From Neisseriaceae bacterium (GTDB lineage: Bacteria > Pseudomonadota > Gammaproteobacteria > Burkholderiales > Chromobacteriaceae): a stretch of DNA of 64,000 bases. The stretch lies in the NCBI GenBank assembly GCA_027489245.1, contig JAIYAC010000002.1:1-64000 (forward strand), in the 5' to 3' direction. A program made the translations under genes and the position numbers. Shown here piece after piece: positions 10,253-20,312 of the stretch. The notes beneath the pieces were generated by a model. The model worked only from the letters and a program-made list of their open reading frames with translations. It was not told where the DNA came from and did no database searches. Numbering within the stretch: the stretch's first letter is position 1; every line of letters starts with the position of its first letter.

Positions 10253-11455
10253 ATGAATGCCAGCCCCGCCGCCGTTGCGGCCAACCCTGACACCGCCACA
10301 CCCCGCTGGCGCGTCATCGGCGCCGTCAGTGCGGCACACTTTCTGAACGACATGATGCAGTCGCTGATTCTGGCGCTGTACCCGCTGCTAAAGGGCAATT
10401 ACGCGCTGAGCTTTGCCCAGATCGGCCTGCTCACCCTGGTATACCAGTGCACCGCGTCGCTGCTGCAGCCCATGGTCGGCATGTTTACCGACCGCCGCCC
10501 CCAACCCTACGCCATGATGCTGGGCATGCTGTCCACGCTGGCCGGCCTGCTATTGCTATCGCAAGCCACGCAGTACGGCTGGCTGCTGGTCGCCGCCGCG
10601 CTGGTGGGCACCGGCTCGTCCATCTTCCACCCCGAATCGTCGCGCGTGGTGCGGCTGGCCTCGGCCGGGCACAAGGGCCTGGCGCAGTCGCTGTTTCAGG
10701 TGGGCGGCAATGGCGGCACCGCCACCGGCCCGCTGCTGGCCATGCTGCTGATCTTGCCCTACGGCCAGGGCAGCCTGGCGTGGGTAGCCATGCTCACCCT
10801 GCTGGCCATGCTGCTGCTGTGGCAGGTGGGTAACTGGTACCGCGCCCAGCTGGCACACACCGCACAGCGCCGGGCCAGCATGGCGGCCAACCCGCTGTCG
10901 CCAGCCGACACGCGCAAGACGCTGGCAGTGCTGATGGCGCTGGTGGCCACCAAGTACACCTATATGGCCAGCCTGCACAGCTACTTCACCTTTTACCTGA
11001 TCGAACGCTTTGCCCTGCCCACCGCCAGCGCGCAGCTATACCTGTTTGCCTTCCTGCTGGCCGTGGCAGTGGGCACTCTGCTGGGCGGGCCGCTGGGCGA
11101 CCGCATCGGCCGCCGCCGCGTGATCTGGTTTTCCATCTTCGGCAGCGCACCGTTTGCGCTGGCGCTGCCGCACGTGGGCCTCACTGCCACGCTGGCGCTG
11201 GTGGTGACCATCGGGCTGATTTTGTCGTCGGCGTTCTCGGCCATTCTGGTGTACGCGCAGGAGCTGCTGCCGCAGAAGGTGGGCACCATCTCCGGCCTGT
11301 TCTTCGGCCTGGCGTTTGGCGTAGCCGGCCTGGCCGCCGCCGCCCTGGGCCAGCTGGCCGACCACGCCGGCATCCAGGCCGTCTACCAGTGGTGCGCGTG
11401 GCTGCCGCTGGCCGGCATCATCGCCGCGCTGCTGCCGGAGCTGCGCCGCCGCTAG
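10253..11455 (+). CDS. fsr: MFS transporter, fosmidomycin-resistance (Fsr) type
   Basis: HFLNDMMQSLILALYPLLKGNYALSFAQIGLLTL. Confidence 0.85.
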   Translation: MNASPAAVAANPDTATPRWRVIGAVSAAHFLNDMMQSLILALYPLLKGNYALSFAQIGLLTLVYQCTASLLQPMVGMFTDRRPQPYAMMLGMLSTLAGLLLLSQATQYGWLLVAAALVGTGSSIFHPESSRVVRLASAGHKGLAQSLFQVGGNGGTATGPLLAMLLILPYGQGSLAWVAMLTLLAMLLLWQVGNWYRAQLAHTAQRRASMAANPLSPADTRKTLAVLMALVATKYTYMASLHSYFTFYLIERFALPTASAQLYLFAFLLAVAVGTLLGGPLGDRIGRRRVIWFSIFGSAPFALALPHVGLTATLALVVTIGLILSSAFSAILVYAQELLPQKVGTISGLFFGLAFGVAGLAAAALGQLADHAGIQAVYQWCAWLPLAGIIAALLPELRRR

Positions 11456-11477
11456 CCACACCGCTACCCAAAACGAC

Positions 11478-11510
11478 GTTGGCCGCACACCATCACGGCA
11501 TGCGGCCAAC
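11478..11510. repeat. inverted pair of DUS-like motif after Fsr gene
   Basis: GTTGGCCGCA / TGCGGCCAAC, 13-nt loop. Confidence 0.85.
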
Positions 11511-11538
11511 TACCCGCCGGGCGTGGCGGTTAAAAGGT

Positions 11539-11651
11539 GTAGCCCGGTTAATCCAGCGGCTCATCCGGGATGGTGGTGCGGTGTAAAAACGGCCAGCTCA
11601 TTGCGACTTTGGATTGCAACCCCGGATGCGGCTGTGCCTTATCCGGGCTAC
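11539..11651. repeat. REP-like palindromic element, copy 1 (113 bp)
   Basis: GTAGCCCGG...CATCCGGG...CCCGGATGCGGC...CCTTATCCGGGCTAC. Confidence 0.85.
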
Positions 11652-11811
11652 GGGCTGGCCGACGCCATCAGCGAAATGCACGACCGCATCGCCTACCGCG
11701 GCAAGTAAGCACCTGGCCTAGACCGCCACCGAACCGGCTGTGCAAGTAGGTGATATTTATCGAACCGGCGCCTTATACTGCAGTATCACAACCCGGCAAG
11801 GAGCAGGCGGC

Positions 11812-12618
11812 ATGAGTCTGGTGAGCTATCTGGGCAAACAGATCCTGGGGGTACTGGCCTGCTACAAGGCTGGCGGCACCGTCATCCACATCTGCGGCGT
11901 CTACCCGCAGCACGACAACCGCCTGCGGCTGTTCTTTCCGCGCGGCCACAGCCTGCAGCCGGGCGAGCTGGCCACCCTGCACCTGGACAACCGCAGCGGC
12001 GTGGACGAGTTCGACGCCGACATCCGCGTCTACCGCGCCTCGTACAAAGGCGTGGTGGAAGCCAGCGACGGTGACTGGGCCATCCTGGCGCCGCGCGAAT
12101 GCAAGCTGATGCACGGCATGCGCGTGGTGGAAGACATCACCGCCGACGGCTACCGCTTCCCCGACGACCCGCGCCCGCTGCAAGCAGTGCCGCCGTCGCC
12201 GCTACAGCAGCTGCCCGCCATCGCCGGCCGCGACCACCCCAACAAGGTGGGCATTCTGGTCACCCAGGCGCCGGAGCAACCGCACACCACGGTGCTGGCG
12301 TTTCTGTCCAGCAGCGACGACGACATCTTCCTCATCACTTTCCCGGAAACCTTCAAGTCGCAGCAACTGAAGCGCAACCCGCGCTGCCACTTCGTGATGG
12401 ACGAACGCGCGTCGTACACCTTCGAACGCGCCATCGAATGGAACTACACCATCATCGAAGGCGACGCCCACCGCATTGCCAACGGCAGCGCGCTGTTCGA
12501 AGACGTCCGCCAGGCCTTCATCGACAAAAACCCGTGGGAACTACCGTTCTTCATCCGCGAAGACCTGGAGATGTACCACATCCAGCGCCGCCGCCTGCTC
12601 TGCCCCGGCGCGGTATAA
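11812..12618 (+). CDS. pyridoxamine 5'-phosphate oxidase-like (FMN split-barrel) protein with extra N-terminal domain
   Basis: C-terminal KVGILVTQ...TTVLAFLSSSDDDIFLITFPETFKSQQLKRNPRCHFVMD; RBS GGAG upstream of ATG at 11812. Confidence 0.6.
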   Translation: MSLVSYLGKQILGVLACYKAGGTVIHICGVYPQHDNRLRLFFPRGHSLQPGELATLHLDNRSGVDEFDADIRVYRASYKGVVEASDGDWAILAPRECKLMHGMRVVEDITADGYRFPDDPRPLQAVPPSPLQQLPAIAGRDHPNKVGILVTQAPEQPHTTVLAFLSSSDDDIFLITFPETFKSQQLKRNPRCHFVMDERASYTFERAIEWNYTIIEGDAHRIANGSALFEDVRQAFIDKNPWELPFFIREDLEMYHIQRRRLLCPGAV

Positions 12619-12640
12619 AGCGGCCACCGGCAAAACTCGT

Positions 12641-12684
12641 CACAACGACAAGGGCAAGCCAACCGGCTTGCCCTTGTCGTTGTG
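12641..12684. terminator. 20-bp hairpin with GGGCAAGCC/GGCTTGCCC core
   Basis: CACAACGACAAGGGCAAGCC-AACC-GGCTTGCCCTTGTCGTTGTG. Confidence 0.8.
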
Positions 12685-12694
12685 CACGTCTGCG

Positions 12695-12714
12695 TGCGGC
12701 CAACCTTGGCCGCA
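12695..12714. repeat. DUS-like palindrome TGCGGCCAACCTTGGCCGCA
   Basis: Read directly. Confidence 0.85.
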
Positions 12715-12759
12715 AGGTGGCCAAGGTGGATATCACTGGCACCCGGTACAACGTCACCC

Positions 12760-12872
12760 GTAGCCCGGCTAAGCCAACGGCGCATCCGGGATGGTGGTGC
12801 GGCGTAAAAACGGCCAGCTCATTGCGACTTTGGATTGCAACCCCGGATGCGGCTACGCCTTATCCGGGCTAC
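12760..12872. repeat. REP-like palindromic element, copy 2 (113 bp)
   Basis: Same length and orientation as copy 1; 7 differences by hand alignment. Confidence 0.85.
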
Positions 12873-12930
12873 GGTCTGGTTTTTGAGCAATAGAACACGA
12901 GTGAAGCGACCCATCCCGTTGGCGCGAGCC

Positions 12931-13142
12931 GGTCAAAACGGTGCGCCCCAGGTTTTAAGGAGCCGATTTGTTTGAGTCCCGAGCCGTTAGCAAGGGACGA
13001 GTTCGGCGGCGCCTGGGGCGTGCCGTTTTGACCGGGGTTTCGAGCAGCCCCGGGGCGCGGGGGATTGGCAAGGGGGCGGCGACCCGCCCCCTTGCCACGC
13101 CTGCCGGGCGGAACCGGCATTCAAACATCGTCCGCGCAGCGG
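12931..13142. repeat. structured dispersed non-coding repeat, copy A
   Basis: 22-bp inverted repeat 12931-12952/13012-13033 and GC hairpin 13067-13096; block shared with 60607-60770 in inverse orientation. Confidence 0.7.
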
Positions 13143-13240
13143 ACACAAGCCCCGCCCAGTCTATAGTACTCAGTCAGGTAGGTTCGCTCAGCGCCAACCT
13201 ACACGACATGCCCATTCATCATACACATCACCCATGACAA

Positions 13241-13266
13241 AAGGGCAAGCCCGCAGGCTTGCCCTT
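13241..13266. terminator. hairpin AAGGGCAAGCC-CGCA-GGCTTGCCCTT
   Basis: Downstream end of hutH; followed by TGCGGCCAACCTTGGCCGC at 13278. Confidence 0.75.
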
Positions 13267-13310
13267 GATAATTGTCATGCGGCCAACCTTGGCCGCGTTC
13301 CGCTATCTGC

Positions 13311-14846
13311 TTACAGCGACGGCAGCAGGCCGGCGATGGCGAAGCGGTTGTACTCGGCGCGCTGGATCAGGGCGCAGGCTTTTTCGATGTCGGGCGCAAA
13401 GTAGCGGTCCTTGTCGTAGAAGCTGACCTGCTGGCGCAGCACGGCTTTGGCGTCTTCCAGCGCGTCGGCGGCTTTGTTCGGGGCGCGGAAGTCCACGCCC
13501 TGGCAGGCGGCCAGCAGCTCTACCGCCAGGATGCCGGCGGTGTTGTCGGCCATGTCGCGCAGGCGGCGGCCGGCGAAGGTGGCCATGGACACGTGGTCTT
13601 CCTGGTTGGCGCTGGTGGGCAGGCTGTCTACCGACGCCGGGTGGGCCAGCGACTTGTTCTCGGACGCCAGCGCGGCGCCGGTAACCTGGGCGATCATGAA
13701 GCCGGAATTCACGCCGCCGTTGTTCACCAGGAACGGGGGCAGCTTGGACAGGTTGCTGTCGATCAGCAGCGCCATGCGGCGTTCGGACAGCGAGCCGATT
13801 TCGGCAATGGCCAGCGCCAGGTTGTCGGCGGCAAAGGCTACCGGCTCGGCGTGGAAGTTGCCGCCGGACAGGATGTCGTTATCGTCGGCAAACACCAGCG
13901 GGTTGTCGGATACCGAGTTGGCTTCCACCAGCAGCACATCGGACGACTGGCGGATCTGCGTGAGGCAGGCGCCCATCACTTGTGGCTGGCAGCGCAGGCT
14001 GTACGGGTCTTGCACCTTGCCGCAGTTGGCGTGGCTGTCGGCGATTTGCGAGCCGGCGCCCAGCAGTGCGCGGTATTGCGCGGCGGCGTCGATCTGGCCT
14101 TGGTGGCCGCGTACCTGGTGGATGCGGTCGTCGAACGGGGTGCGGCTGCCCTGGGCGGCTTCTACCGACATGGCGCCGGCGACCGAGGCGGCCACGTACA
14201 GGTCTTCGGCGGCAAACAGGCCTTCCAGCGCAAAGGCGGTGGACGCCTGGGTGCCGTTCAGCAGGGCCAGGCCTTCTTTCGGGGCCAGGGTAATCGGGTC
14301 CAGGCCGGCACTGCGCATGGCCACATCGCCCGGTACGCGCACGCCGTCAACAAAGGCTTCGCCTTCGCCGATCAGCACGGCGCTCATGTGCGACAGCGGG
14401 GCCAGGTCGCCGGAGGCGCCCACGGAGCCCTTCTGCGGAATCACCGGGTAGATGCCCTTGTTGAACAGGGTGATCATGGCGTCCAGCACCACGCGGCGGA
14501 TGCCGGAAAAACCGCGCGACAGCGAGTTGATCTTCAGCGCCATCACCAGGCGCACGGTGCTGTCTTTCATCGGCTCGCCAATACCGGCGGCATGCGACAG
14601 CACGATGGAGCGCTGCAGCAGCTCCAGCTCGTCGGCGGCAATCTTGGTGTTGGCCAGCAGGCCAAAGCCGGTGTTGATGCCGTACACGGTGCGGTTTTCG
14701 GCCAGCACGCGGGCCACGGTGGCGGCGGAGGCGTCGATGCCGGCGTGGGCGGCGGGGTCCAGCGCCAGCTGGGTAGCCGGGTTGCGGGCGATCTGGCGCA
14801 GCTGGGCCAGGGTGAGCTTGCCCGGGGTGATGGTGATGGTGGTCAT
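13311..14846 (-). CDS. hutH: histidine ammonia-lyase
   Basis: MIO motif [15 protein letters not shown]; full-length 511 aa. Confidence 0.96.
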   Translation of the reverse strand: MTTITITPGKLTLAQLRQIARNPATQLALDPAAHAGIDASAATVARVLAENRTVYGINTGFGLLANTKIAADELELLQRSIVLSHAAGIGEPMKDSTVRLVMALKINSLSRGFSGIRRVVLDAMITLFNKGIYPVIPQKGSVGASGDLAPLSHMSAVLIGEGEAFVDGVRVPGDVAMRSAGLDPITLAPKEGLALLNGTQASTAFALEGLFAAEDLYVAASVAGAMSVEAAQGSRTPFDDRIHQVRGHQGQIDAAAQYRALLGAGSQIADSHANCGKVQDPYSLRCQPQVMGACLTQIRQSSDVLLVEANSVSDNPLVFADDNDILSGGNFHAEPVAFAADNLALAIAEIGSLSERRMALLIDSNLSKLPPFLVNNGGVNSGFMIAQVTGAALASENKSLAHPASVDSLPTSANQEDHVSMATFAGRRLRDMADNTAGILAVELLAACQGVDFRAPNKAADALEDAKAVLRQQVSFYDKDRYFAPDIEKACALIQRAEYNRFAIAGLLPSL

Positions 14847-14866
14847 GGTGGTACCTTTTTCTGTCG

Positions 14867-15076
14867 GCCACGAAAACCACGAAACAACACGAAAAATCTT
14901 TTATTCGCCACGAAAACACGCGGTATACACGGAAAACCCAACGGCCAAACCGGGCCCTGGCTTCATTCAGCCAGCCCAGCGGTTTTCCGGCTGCCGGCCT
15001 TGGTTTTTCTTCCGTGCTTTTGGTGTGCTTGCGTGGCGAACAGATCCTGCTCGTGCCCTTTCGTGGTTTTCGTGGC
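14867..15076. repeat. nested inverted-repeat element between hutU and hutH
   Basis: GCCACGAAAACCACGAAA 14867-14884 / reverse complement 15059-15076, plus two inner inverted pairs. Confidence 0.75.
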
Positions 15077-15088
15077 AAAAAATCTGGC

Positions 15089-15114
15089 CCCTGCGGCCAA
15101 CGTTGGCCGCAGGG
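15089..15114. repeat. 26-bp perfect palindrome CCCTGCGGCCAACGTTGGCCGCAGGG (two DUS-like motifs)
   Basis: Read directly. Confidence 0.9.
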
Positions 15115-15121
15115 TACGGGT

Positions 15122-16810
15122 TTACTTGATCATCGGCAGCTTGAGGCCAAAGCGCTTGGCCGCGGCCACGGCTTGCTCGTAACCGGCGTCGGCGTGGCGC
15201 ATCACACCGCTGCCGCAGTCGTTCACCAGCACGCGGGCCAAGCGCTCGGCGGCGGCGTCGGTGCCGTCAGCCACGATCACCATGCCGGAGTGCTGCGAGT
15301 AGCCCATGCCTACGCCGCCACCGTGGTGCAGCGACACCCAGCTGGCGCCGCCGGCGGTGTTCAGCAGCGCGTTCAGCAGCGGCCAGTCGGATACCGCATC
15401 GGTGCCGTCTTTCATGGCTTCGGTTTCGCGGTTCGGGCTGGCGACCGAGCCGGTGTCCAGGTGATCGCGGCCAATCACGATCGGCGCTTTCAGCTCGCCG
15501 TTCTTCACCATTTCGTTGAACGCCAGGCCGGCCAGGTGGCGCTCGCCCAGGCCCAGCCAGCAGATGCGCGCTGGCAGGCCCTGGAAGGCAATGCGCTCGC
15601 GCGCCATGTCCAGCCAGCGGTGGGTGTGCTTGTTGTCGGGGAACAGTTCCTTGATCTTGGCGTCGGTCTTGTAGATGTCTTCCGGGTCGCCGGACAGCGC
15701 TACCCAGCGGAACGGGCCCTTGCCCTCACAGAACAGCGGGCGGATGTAGGCCGGTACAAAACCCGGGAAATCAAAGGCGTTGGCCACGCCCTGGTCAAAC
15801 GCTACCTGGCGGATATTGTTGCCGTAGTCCACGGTAGGGATGCCCATGGCCTGGAAGTCCAGCATGGCCTGTACGTGCACAGCGCAGCTCTGGGCGGCGG
15901 CGGCGGTCAGGCTGGCGTGCAGCTCGGGCTTGGTTTGCGCGTCTTTCCACTGCTCCACGGTCCAGCCGGCAGGCAGGTAGCCGTTGATCAGGTCGTGGGC
16001 GGAGGTCTGGTCGGTCACCAGATCAGGCTTGATGCTACCGGCCTGGGCGCGGCGTACCAGCTCTGGCAGTACCTCGGCGGCATTACCCAGCAGCGCGATG
16101 GACACGGCTTCTTTGCGGGCGGTGTGTTCTTTGATCAGCTCCAGCGCGTGGTCGATATCGCGCGCTTGCTTGTCCACGTAGCGGGTGCGCAGGCGGAAGT
16201 CGATGCTGCTTTGCTGGCATTCGATGTTCAGCGAGCAGGCACCGGCCAGCGTGGCGGCCAGCGGCTGCGCGCCGCCCATGCCGCCCAGGCCGGCGGTAAG
16301 GATCCAGCGGCCGGACAGGTCGTTGTTGTAGTGCTGGCGGCCGGCTTCGACGAAGGTCTCGAAGGTGCCTTGCACAATGCCCTGGCTGCCGATGTAGATC
16401 CAGCTGCCGGCGGTCATCTGGCCATACATGAACAGGCCTTTGCGATCCAGCTCGTTGAAGTGGTCCCAGTTGGCCCATTTCGGTACCAGGTTGCTGTTGG
16501 CAATCAGCACGCGCGGGGCGTTGGCGTGGGTCTTGAACACGCCTACCGGCTTGCCGGACTGCACCAGCAGGGTTTCGTCTTCGTTCAGCTCTTTGAGGCT
16601 GGCCAGGATCTGGTCGAAGCACTCCCAGTTACGTGCCGCACGGCCAATGCCGCCGTACACCACCAGGCCTTGCGGGTTTTCCGCCACGTCCGGGTCCAGG
16701 TTGTTTTGCACCATGCGGAAGGCCGCTTCGGCGATCCAGTTTTTGCAATGCAGGTCACTGCCGTGCGGGGCGCGGATAACACGGCTAGCATCAAAACGCG
16801 GGTCGTTCAT
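15122..16810 (-). CDS. hutU: urocanate hydratase
   Basis: [38 protein letters not shown]. Confidence 0.96.
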   Translation of the reverse strand: MNDPRFDASRVIRAPHGSDLHCKNWIAEAAFRMVQNNLDPDVAENPQGLVVYGGIGRAARNWECFDQILASLKELNEDETLLVQSGKPVGVFKTHANAPRVLIANSNLVPKWANWDHFNELDRKGLFMYGQMTAGSWIYIGSQGIVQGTFETFVEAGRQHYNNDLSGRWILTAGLGGMGGAQPLAATLAGACSLNIECQQSSIDFRLRTRYVDKQARDIDHALELIKEHTARKEAVSIALLGNAAEVLPELVRRAQAGSIKPDLVTDQTSAHDLINGYLPAGWTVEQWKDAQTKPELHASLTAAAAQSCAVHVQAMLDFQAMGIPTVDYGNNIRQVAFDQGVANAFDFPGFVPAYIRPLFCEGKGPFRWVALSGDPEDIYKTDAKIKELFPDNKHTHRWLDMARERIAFQGLPARICWLGLGERHLAGLAFNEMVKNGELKAPIVIGRDHLDTGSVASPNRETEAMKDGTDAVSDWPLLNALLNTAGGASWVSLHHGGGVGMGYSQHSGMVIVADGTDAAAERLARVLVNDCGSGVMRHADAGYEQAVAAAKRFGLKLPMIK

Positions 16811-16857
16811 GGGAGTCTCTCCTCTAAAAATCGGTGTCGTGTGTGGCCAGACCCGCG

Positions 16858-17790
16858 CTAGCGGCGCAGCTGGCGGGTAATGCCCCAGGCCAGCCGGGCG
16901 GCGGCTTTGGCGCCGTGGCTGTCCTGGTCGAAAGCCGGGTTGAATTCCACCAGGTCGGCGCCGATCAGCTTGCCGCTGCGCGCCAGCTTGGCCACCAGCG
17001 CATCGACCACGGCGATATCCACGCCATAGCCGGCCGGGGCGGACACCGCCGGCATTTGCGCGGCGGGCAGTACGTCCAGATCGATGGTCAGGTACACGAC
17101 GTCTACGCTGTCGATAAACTCGGCCAGCTGCTGGCGTGCTTCGGCCAGCTGCCACGGTGCCATATCGCTATCCAGCCGCCACTCGGCGCCCAGCCGGGCG
17201 GCGGTGTCGAACAGCGCGCGGGTGTTGGCGGTTTCCGCCACGCCCAGGCACAGGTAGCGGAACGGCTGGCCGTGTGTGGCACAGGCGGCAGCGATCTGCG
17301 CAAACGGCGTGCCGCTGGTGGCGGTGTCGGCCTGGCGCAGGTCGAAATGGGCGTCGAAATTGACAATGCCGATGCGCTTGCCAGAGTGGGCGCGGGCCAG
17401 GCCCAGCCAGTGGCCGTAGGCGGTTTCGTGGCCGCCACCCAGCACCAGCGGCAGGTGGCCGGCGTGCACGATGGCGCTGACCGCTGCGGCCAACCTCTCG
17501 TGCGCGGCGTCCAGGTCGCCGTCGTCGCAGCACACGGTGCCGGCGTCGTACAGCGGCAGCGTGGGGTGCCAGGCCAGGTTGGCCAGCGCACGGCGCAGCG
17601 CCAGCGGGCCATCCACCGCGCCGGTACGGCCCTGGTTGCGGCGCACGCCTTCGTCGCAGGCAAAGCCGAGGATGGCAATGCCGGGGGCCGCGCCCGCGGC
17701 CAGCGGTTGTACGGCCTGGTGCCAGCGGCGGGCGGCGTCGCCTTCGGCAGCGTCGATGCGGCCGGTCCACATGCTCATGTCGATAGACAT
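16858..17790 (-). CDS. hutG: formimidoylglutamase (arginase family)
   Basis: [29 protein letters not shown]. Confidence 0.94.
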   Translation of the reverse strand: MSIDMSMWTGRIDAAEGDAARRWHQAVQPLAAGAAPGIAILGFACDEGVRRNQGRTGAVDGPLALRRALANLAWHPTLPLYDAGTVCCDDGDLDAAHERLAAAVSAIVHAGHLPLVLGGGHETAYGHWLGLARAHSGKRIGIVNFDAHFDLRQADTATSGTPFAQIAAACATHGQPFRYLCLGVAETANTRALFDTAARLGAEWRLDSDMAPWQLAEARQQLAEFIDSVDVVYLTIDLDVLPAAQMPAVSAPAGYGVDIAVVDALVAKLARSGKLIGADLVEFNPAFDQDSHGAKAAARLAWGITRQLRR

Positions 17791-17865
17791 TTCGGATTCC
17801 TTTCAAACCGCCTTGCCGCTAGCGGCAGGCAAGACGTCAAAATCAGGGTTTGCCGTTACCGGCAT

Positions 17866-19101
17866 TCATTCGGTGCTTTGCGCCACCCCACGAAACACCC
17901 GCTGCTTCAGCGGGTTGGTGCCCAGGCCGTACACGATTTCCGCCGGGTGCTCGATGTCCCACAGCAGCAGGTCAGCCACGCAGCCTGCGGCCAACTTGCC
18001 GTGGCTGGCAGCACGGCCCAGCGCCTGCGCGGCGTGGCGGGTGGTGCCTAGCAGCGCTTCTTCCGGCGTCAGGCCGAACAGCACGCAGGCCTGGTTCATG
18101 GCCAGACGGATGGAGGCAAACGGGCTGGTGCCAGGGTTCAGGTCGGTGGATACCGCCATGGCCACGCCGGCGGCGCGCAGCTTGTCCACCGGCGGCTTTT
18201 GCGTTTCGCGCAAAAAGTAGTACGCACCGGGCAGCAGCACGGCCACGGTGCCGGCCTGCGCCATGGCGGCCACGCCGGCGTCGTCCAGGTATTCGATGTG
18301 GTCGGCGGACAGGCCGCCAAACTCGGCCACCAGCGCGGCGCCGTGCAGGTTGGACAGCTGCTCCACGTGGCCTTTCAGCTGCAGGCCGTGGGCGCGGGCG
18401 GCGTCGAATACGCGGCGGGTTTGCGCGGGGGAAAAGCCCACCCCTTCGCAAAACACGTCTACCGCTTCGGCCAGGCCTTCGGCAGCGGCGGCCGGTACGA
18501 TGGTGTGGCACACGTAATCGATGTAGGCATCGGCCTGGCCGGCGTATTCCGGCGGCAGCGCATGGGCAGAGAGCAGCGTGGTGGCGACCTCCACCGGCAG
18601 CGCAGCGGCCAGGCGGCGGGCGGCGCGCAGCTGTTTCAGCTCGTCGGCCAGCGTCAGGCCGTAGCCGGACTTGATCTCGACGGTGGTCACGCCTTCCTTC
18701 ATCAGCGCTTTCAGCCGCGGCAGGCTGGCCAGCGCCAGCTCGTCCTCGTCCAGGCTGCGGGTGGCACGCACGGTGGAGATAATGCCGCCGCCTTCGGCCG
18801 CGATTTGCTGGTAGGGCACGCCGGTGAGGCGTTTTTCCCATTCCGCCGCGCGGTTGCCGCCGTACACCAGGTGGGTGTGGCAGTCGATAAAGCCGGGCGT
18901 GATCCAGCGGCCTTGCGCGTCGATTACCTCACCTGCGCCAGCAAACGCCTGCAGTGCCTCGGCCTGCGGCAGCACGGCGTGGATGCGGCCATCCTGCAGC
19001 CACAGCGCGTGGCCTTCCAGCGCACCGTAGGGCGCAGGGTTGGCCGCATCGCAGGTGGCGAGTCGGGCGTTGATCCACAGGGTGTGGCGGGGCTGGTGCA
19101 T
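17866..19101 (-). CDS. hutI: imidazolonepropionase
   Basis: PGFIDCHTHLVYGGNRAAEWEKRLTGVPYQQIAAEGGGI. Confidence 0.95.
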   Translation of the reverse strand: MHQPRHTLWINARLATCDAANPAPYGALEGHALWLQDGRIHAVLPQAEALQAFAGAGEVIDAQGRWITPGFIDCHTHLVYGGNRAAEWEKRLTGVPYQQIAAEGGGIISTVRATRSLDEDELALASLPRLKALMKEGVTTVEIKSGYGLTLADELKQLRAARRLAAALPVEVATTLLSAHALPPEYAGQADAYIDYVCHTIVPAAAAEGLAEAVDVFCEGVGFSPAQTRRVFDAARAHGLQLKGHVEQLSNLHGAALVAEFGGLSADHIEYLDDAGVAAMAQAGTVAVLLPGAYYFLRETQKPPVDKLRAAGVAMAVSTDLNPGTSPFASIRLAMNQACVLFGLTPEEALLGTTRHAAQALGRAASHGKLAAGCVADLLLWDIEHPAEIVYGLGTNPLKQRVFRGVAQSTE

Positions 19102-19126
19102 GGCTGGGTCCGCTTGGCTGATTAAT

Positions 19127-19136
19127 TGTATATACA
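19127..19136. promoter_or_regulatory. putative HutC operator TGTATATACA (site 1)
   Basis: Palindrome 26 bp upstream of hutI start. Confidence 0.6.
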
Positions 19137-19272
19137 TTTAGACCATACACCGCCAGGCGTCAAGCAGTGTTTTATCCTGCACCGCAGCATGATGCATAAG
19201 GTAAACAGGAAAAAACCAATAAAAAACAGCAGGTCATGTGTGAACATGGCCTGCTGGCGGGTACGCTACAAA

Positions 19273-19282
19273 TGTATATACA
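19273..19282. promoter_or_regulatory. putative HutC operator TGTATATACA (site 2)
   Basis: Identical palindrome 146 bp from site 1. Confidence 0.55.
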
Positions 19283-19283
19283 T

Positions 19284-20207
19284 TTACGCCATTATGGCGC
19301 TGCCCTGCTGCCGGCGATACTGGCCGGGACTGTAGCCGGTGGTGCGCTTGAAGGCGCGGCTGAAGGCGACTTCGCTGTCGTAGCCGGTTTGCTCGGCAAT
19401 GCGCACCAACGGCAGCGGGCTATCGCGCAGCAGGCAGGCGGCCTGGTGCATGCGCCAGCGCGTCAGGTAGCTGGCCGGGCTATCGCCGACCACGGCGCGA
19501 AAATACAGGGCAAAACGCGAGCGCGACATACCGGCCAGGCTGGCCATGTCGGCCAGTAGCCAGCGCCTGGCCGGGGCTTGCTGGATAGCGTGCAGCAAGG
19601 GGGACAGGCGGGCGTCCGACAGCGCGGCCAGCCAGCCGGGGCGGTGGTCGCTGCCTTCGCAGTAGCGGCGTACCGCCTGGATAAACAGCACATCGGCCAG
19701 CCGACTGATGACCTGCCAGGCACCCGGGCGCGGCTGGCGGCTTTCCAGCATCATCAGCTGCAAGGTCGCGGCCAACAGTGGCGCGCGCTCTGTATCGTGG
19801 GGCAGTAGCATCAGGCCGGGCAGCTCGGCGAGCAGATGCGCCACCGACGGCTGCTCGAACACGAAACGCCCGGCCAGCACTAGCGACTGCGGGCCGCTGC
19901 CACCTAGCACCACATTGTGCTTGTGGCCCTCACCAAATAGCTCGCTGCAACGCTGGCAGGGGGTGTCCAGCGCATCCTGCAGTACGAAAGGCACGCCTTC
20001 ACGCACCAGAAAGCTGTCGCCAGCCTGCAGGCACACCGGGGCGCCCAGCGCTGGCGAGGACAGCCAGGCGCTGCCTTGCGCCAGCAGCACAAAACGGCTG
20101 TGGTGATCGTGATGAAAATCGATCCCCCAGGGCGCGCCGGCGTGCAGATGGGCATACAGCGCGCTTTGCAGTTTCAGGCTGTCCAGCAGGTGATCTAGCG
20201 GGCTCAT
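19284..20207 (-). CDS. AraC family regulator with cupin sensor domain
   Basis: GIDFHHDHHSRFVLLAQGSAWL; HTH SEVAFSRAFKRTTGYSPGQYRR. Confidence 0.88.
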   Translation of the reverse strand: MSPLDHLLDSLKLQSALYAHLHAGAPWGIDFHHDHHSRFVLLAQGSAWLSSPALGAPVCLQAGDSFLVREGVPFVLQDALDTPCQRCSELFGEGHKHNVVLGGSGPQSLVLAGRFVFEQPSVAHLLAELPGLMLLPHDTERAPLLAATLQLMMLESRQPRPGAWQVISRLADVLFIQAVRRYCEGSDHRPGWLAALSDARLSPLLHAIQQAPARRWLLADMASLAGMSRSRFALYFRAVVGDSPASYLTRWRMHQAACLLRDSPLPLVRIAEQTGYDSEVAFSRAFKRTTGYSPGQYRRQQGSAIMA

Positions 20208-20312
20208 AGGGCGTACTTTCGGGACGAATGGTGATGAAATCAGGCTAAACAGTCATTCATTGTATTGCCCGGCCCGCTTAAGGTGGGGGCTCAATTTGCC
20301 AAGGAGCACAAA

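Noticed and set aside
12869-13120. 83-aa minus ORF (MPVPPGRRGKGAG...)
   Set aside because: Lies entirely in a structured repeat with long inverted arms; more likely non-coding
13272-15182. 636-aa plus-strand ORF opposite hutH
   Set aside because: Antisense ORF caused by high GC at third codon positions; hutH on the minus strand is unambiguous
15014-16861. 615-aa plus-strand ORF opposite hutU
   Set aside because: Antisense shadow of hutU; no recognisable domain
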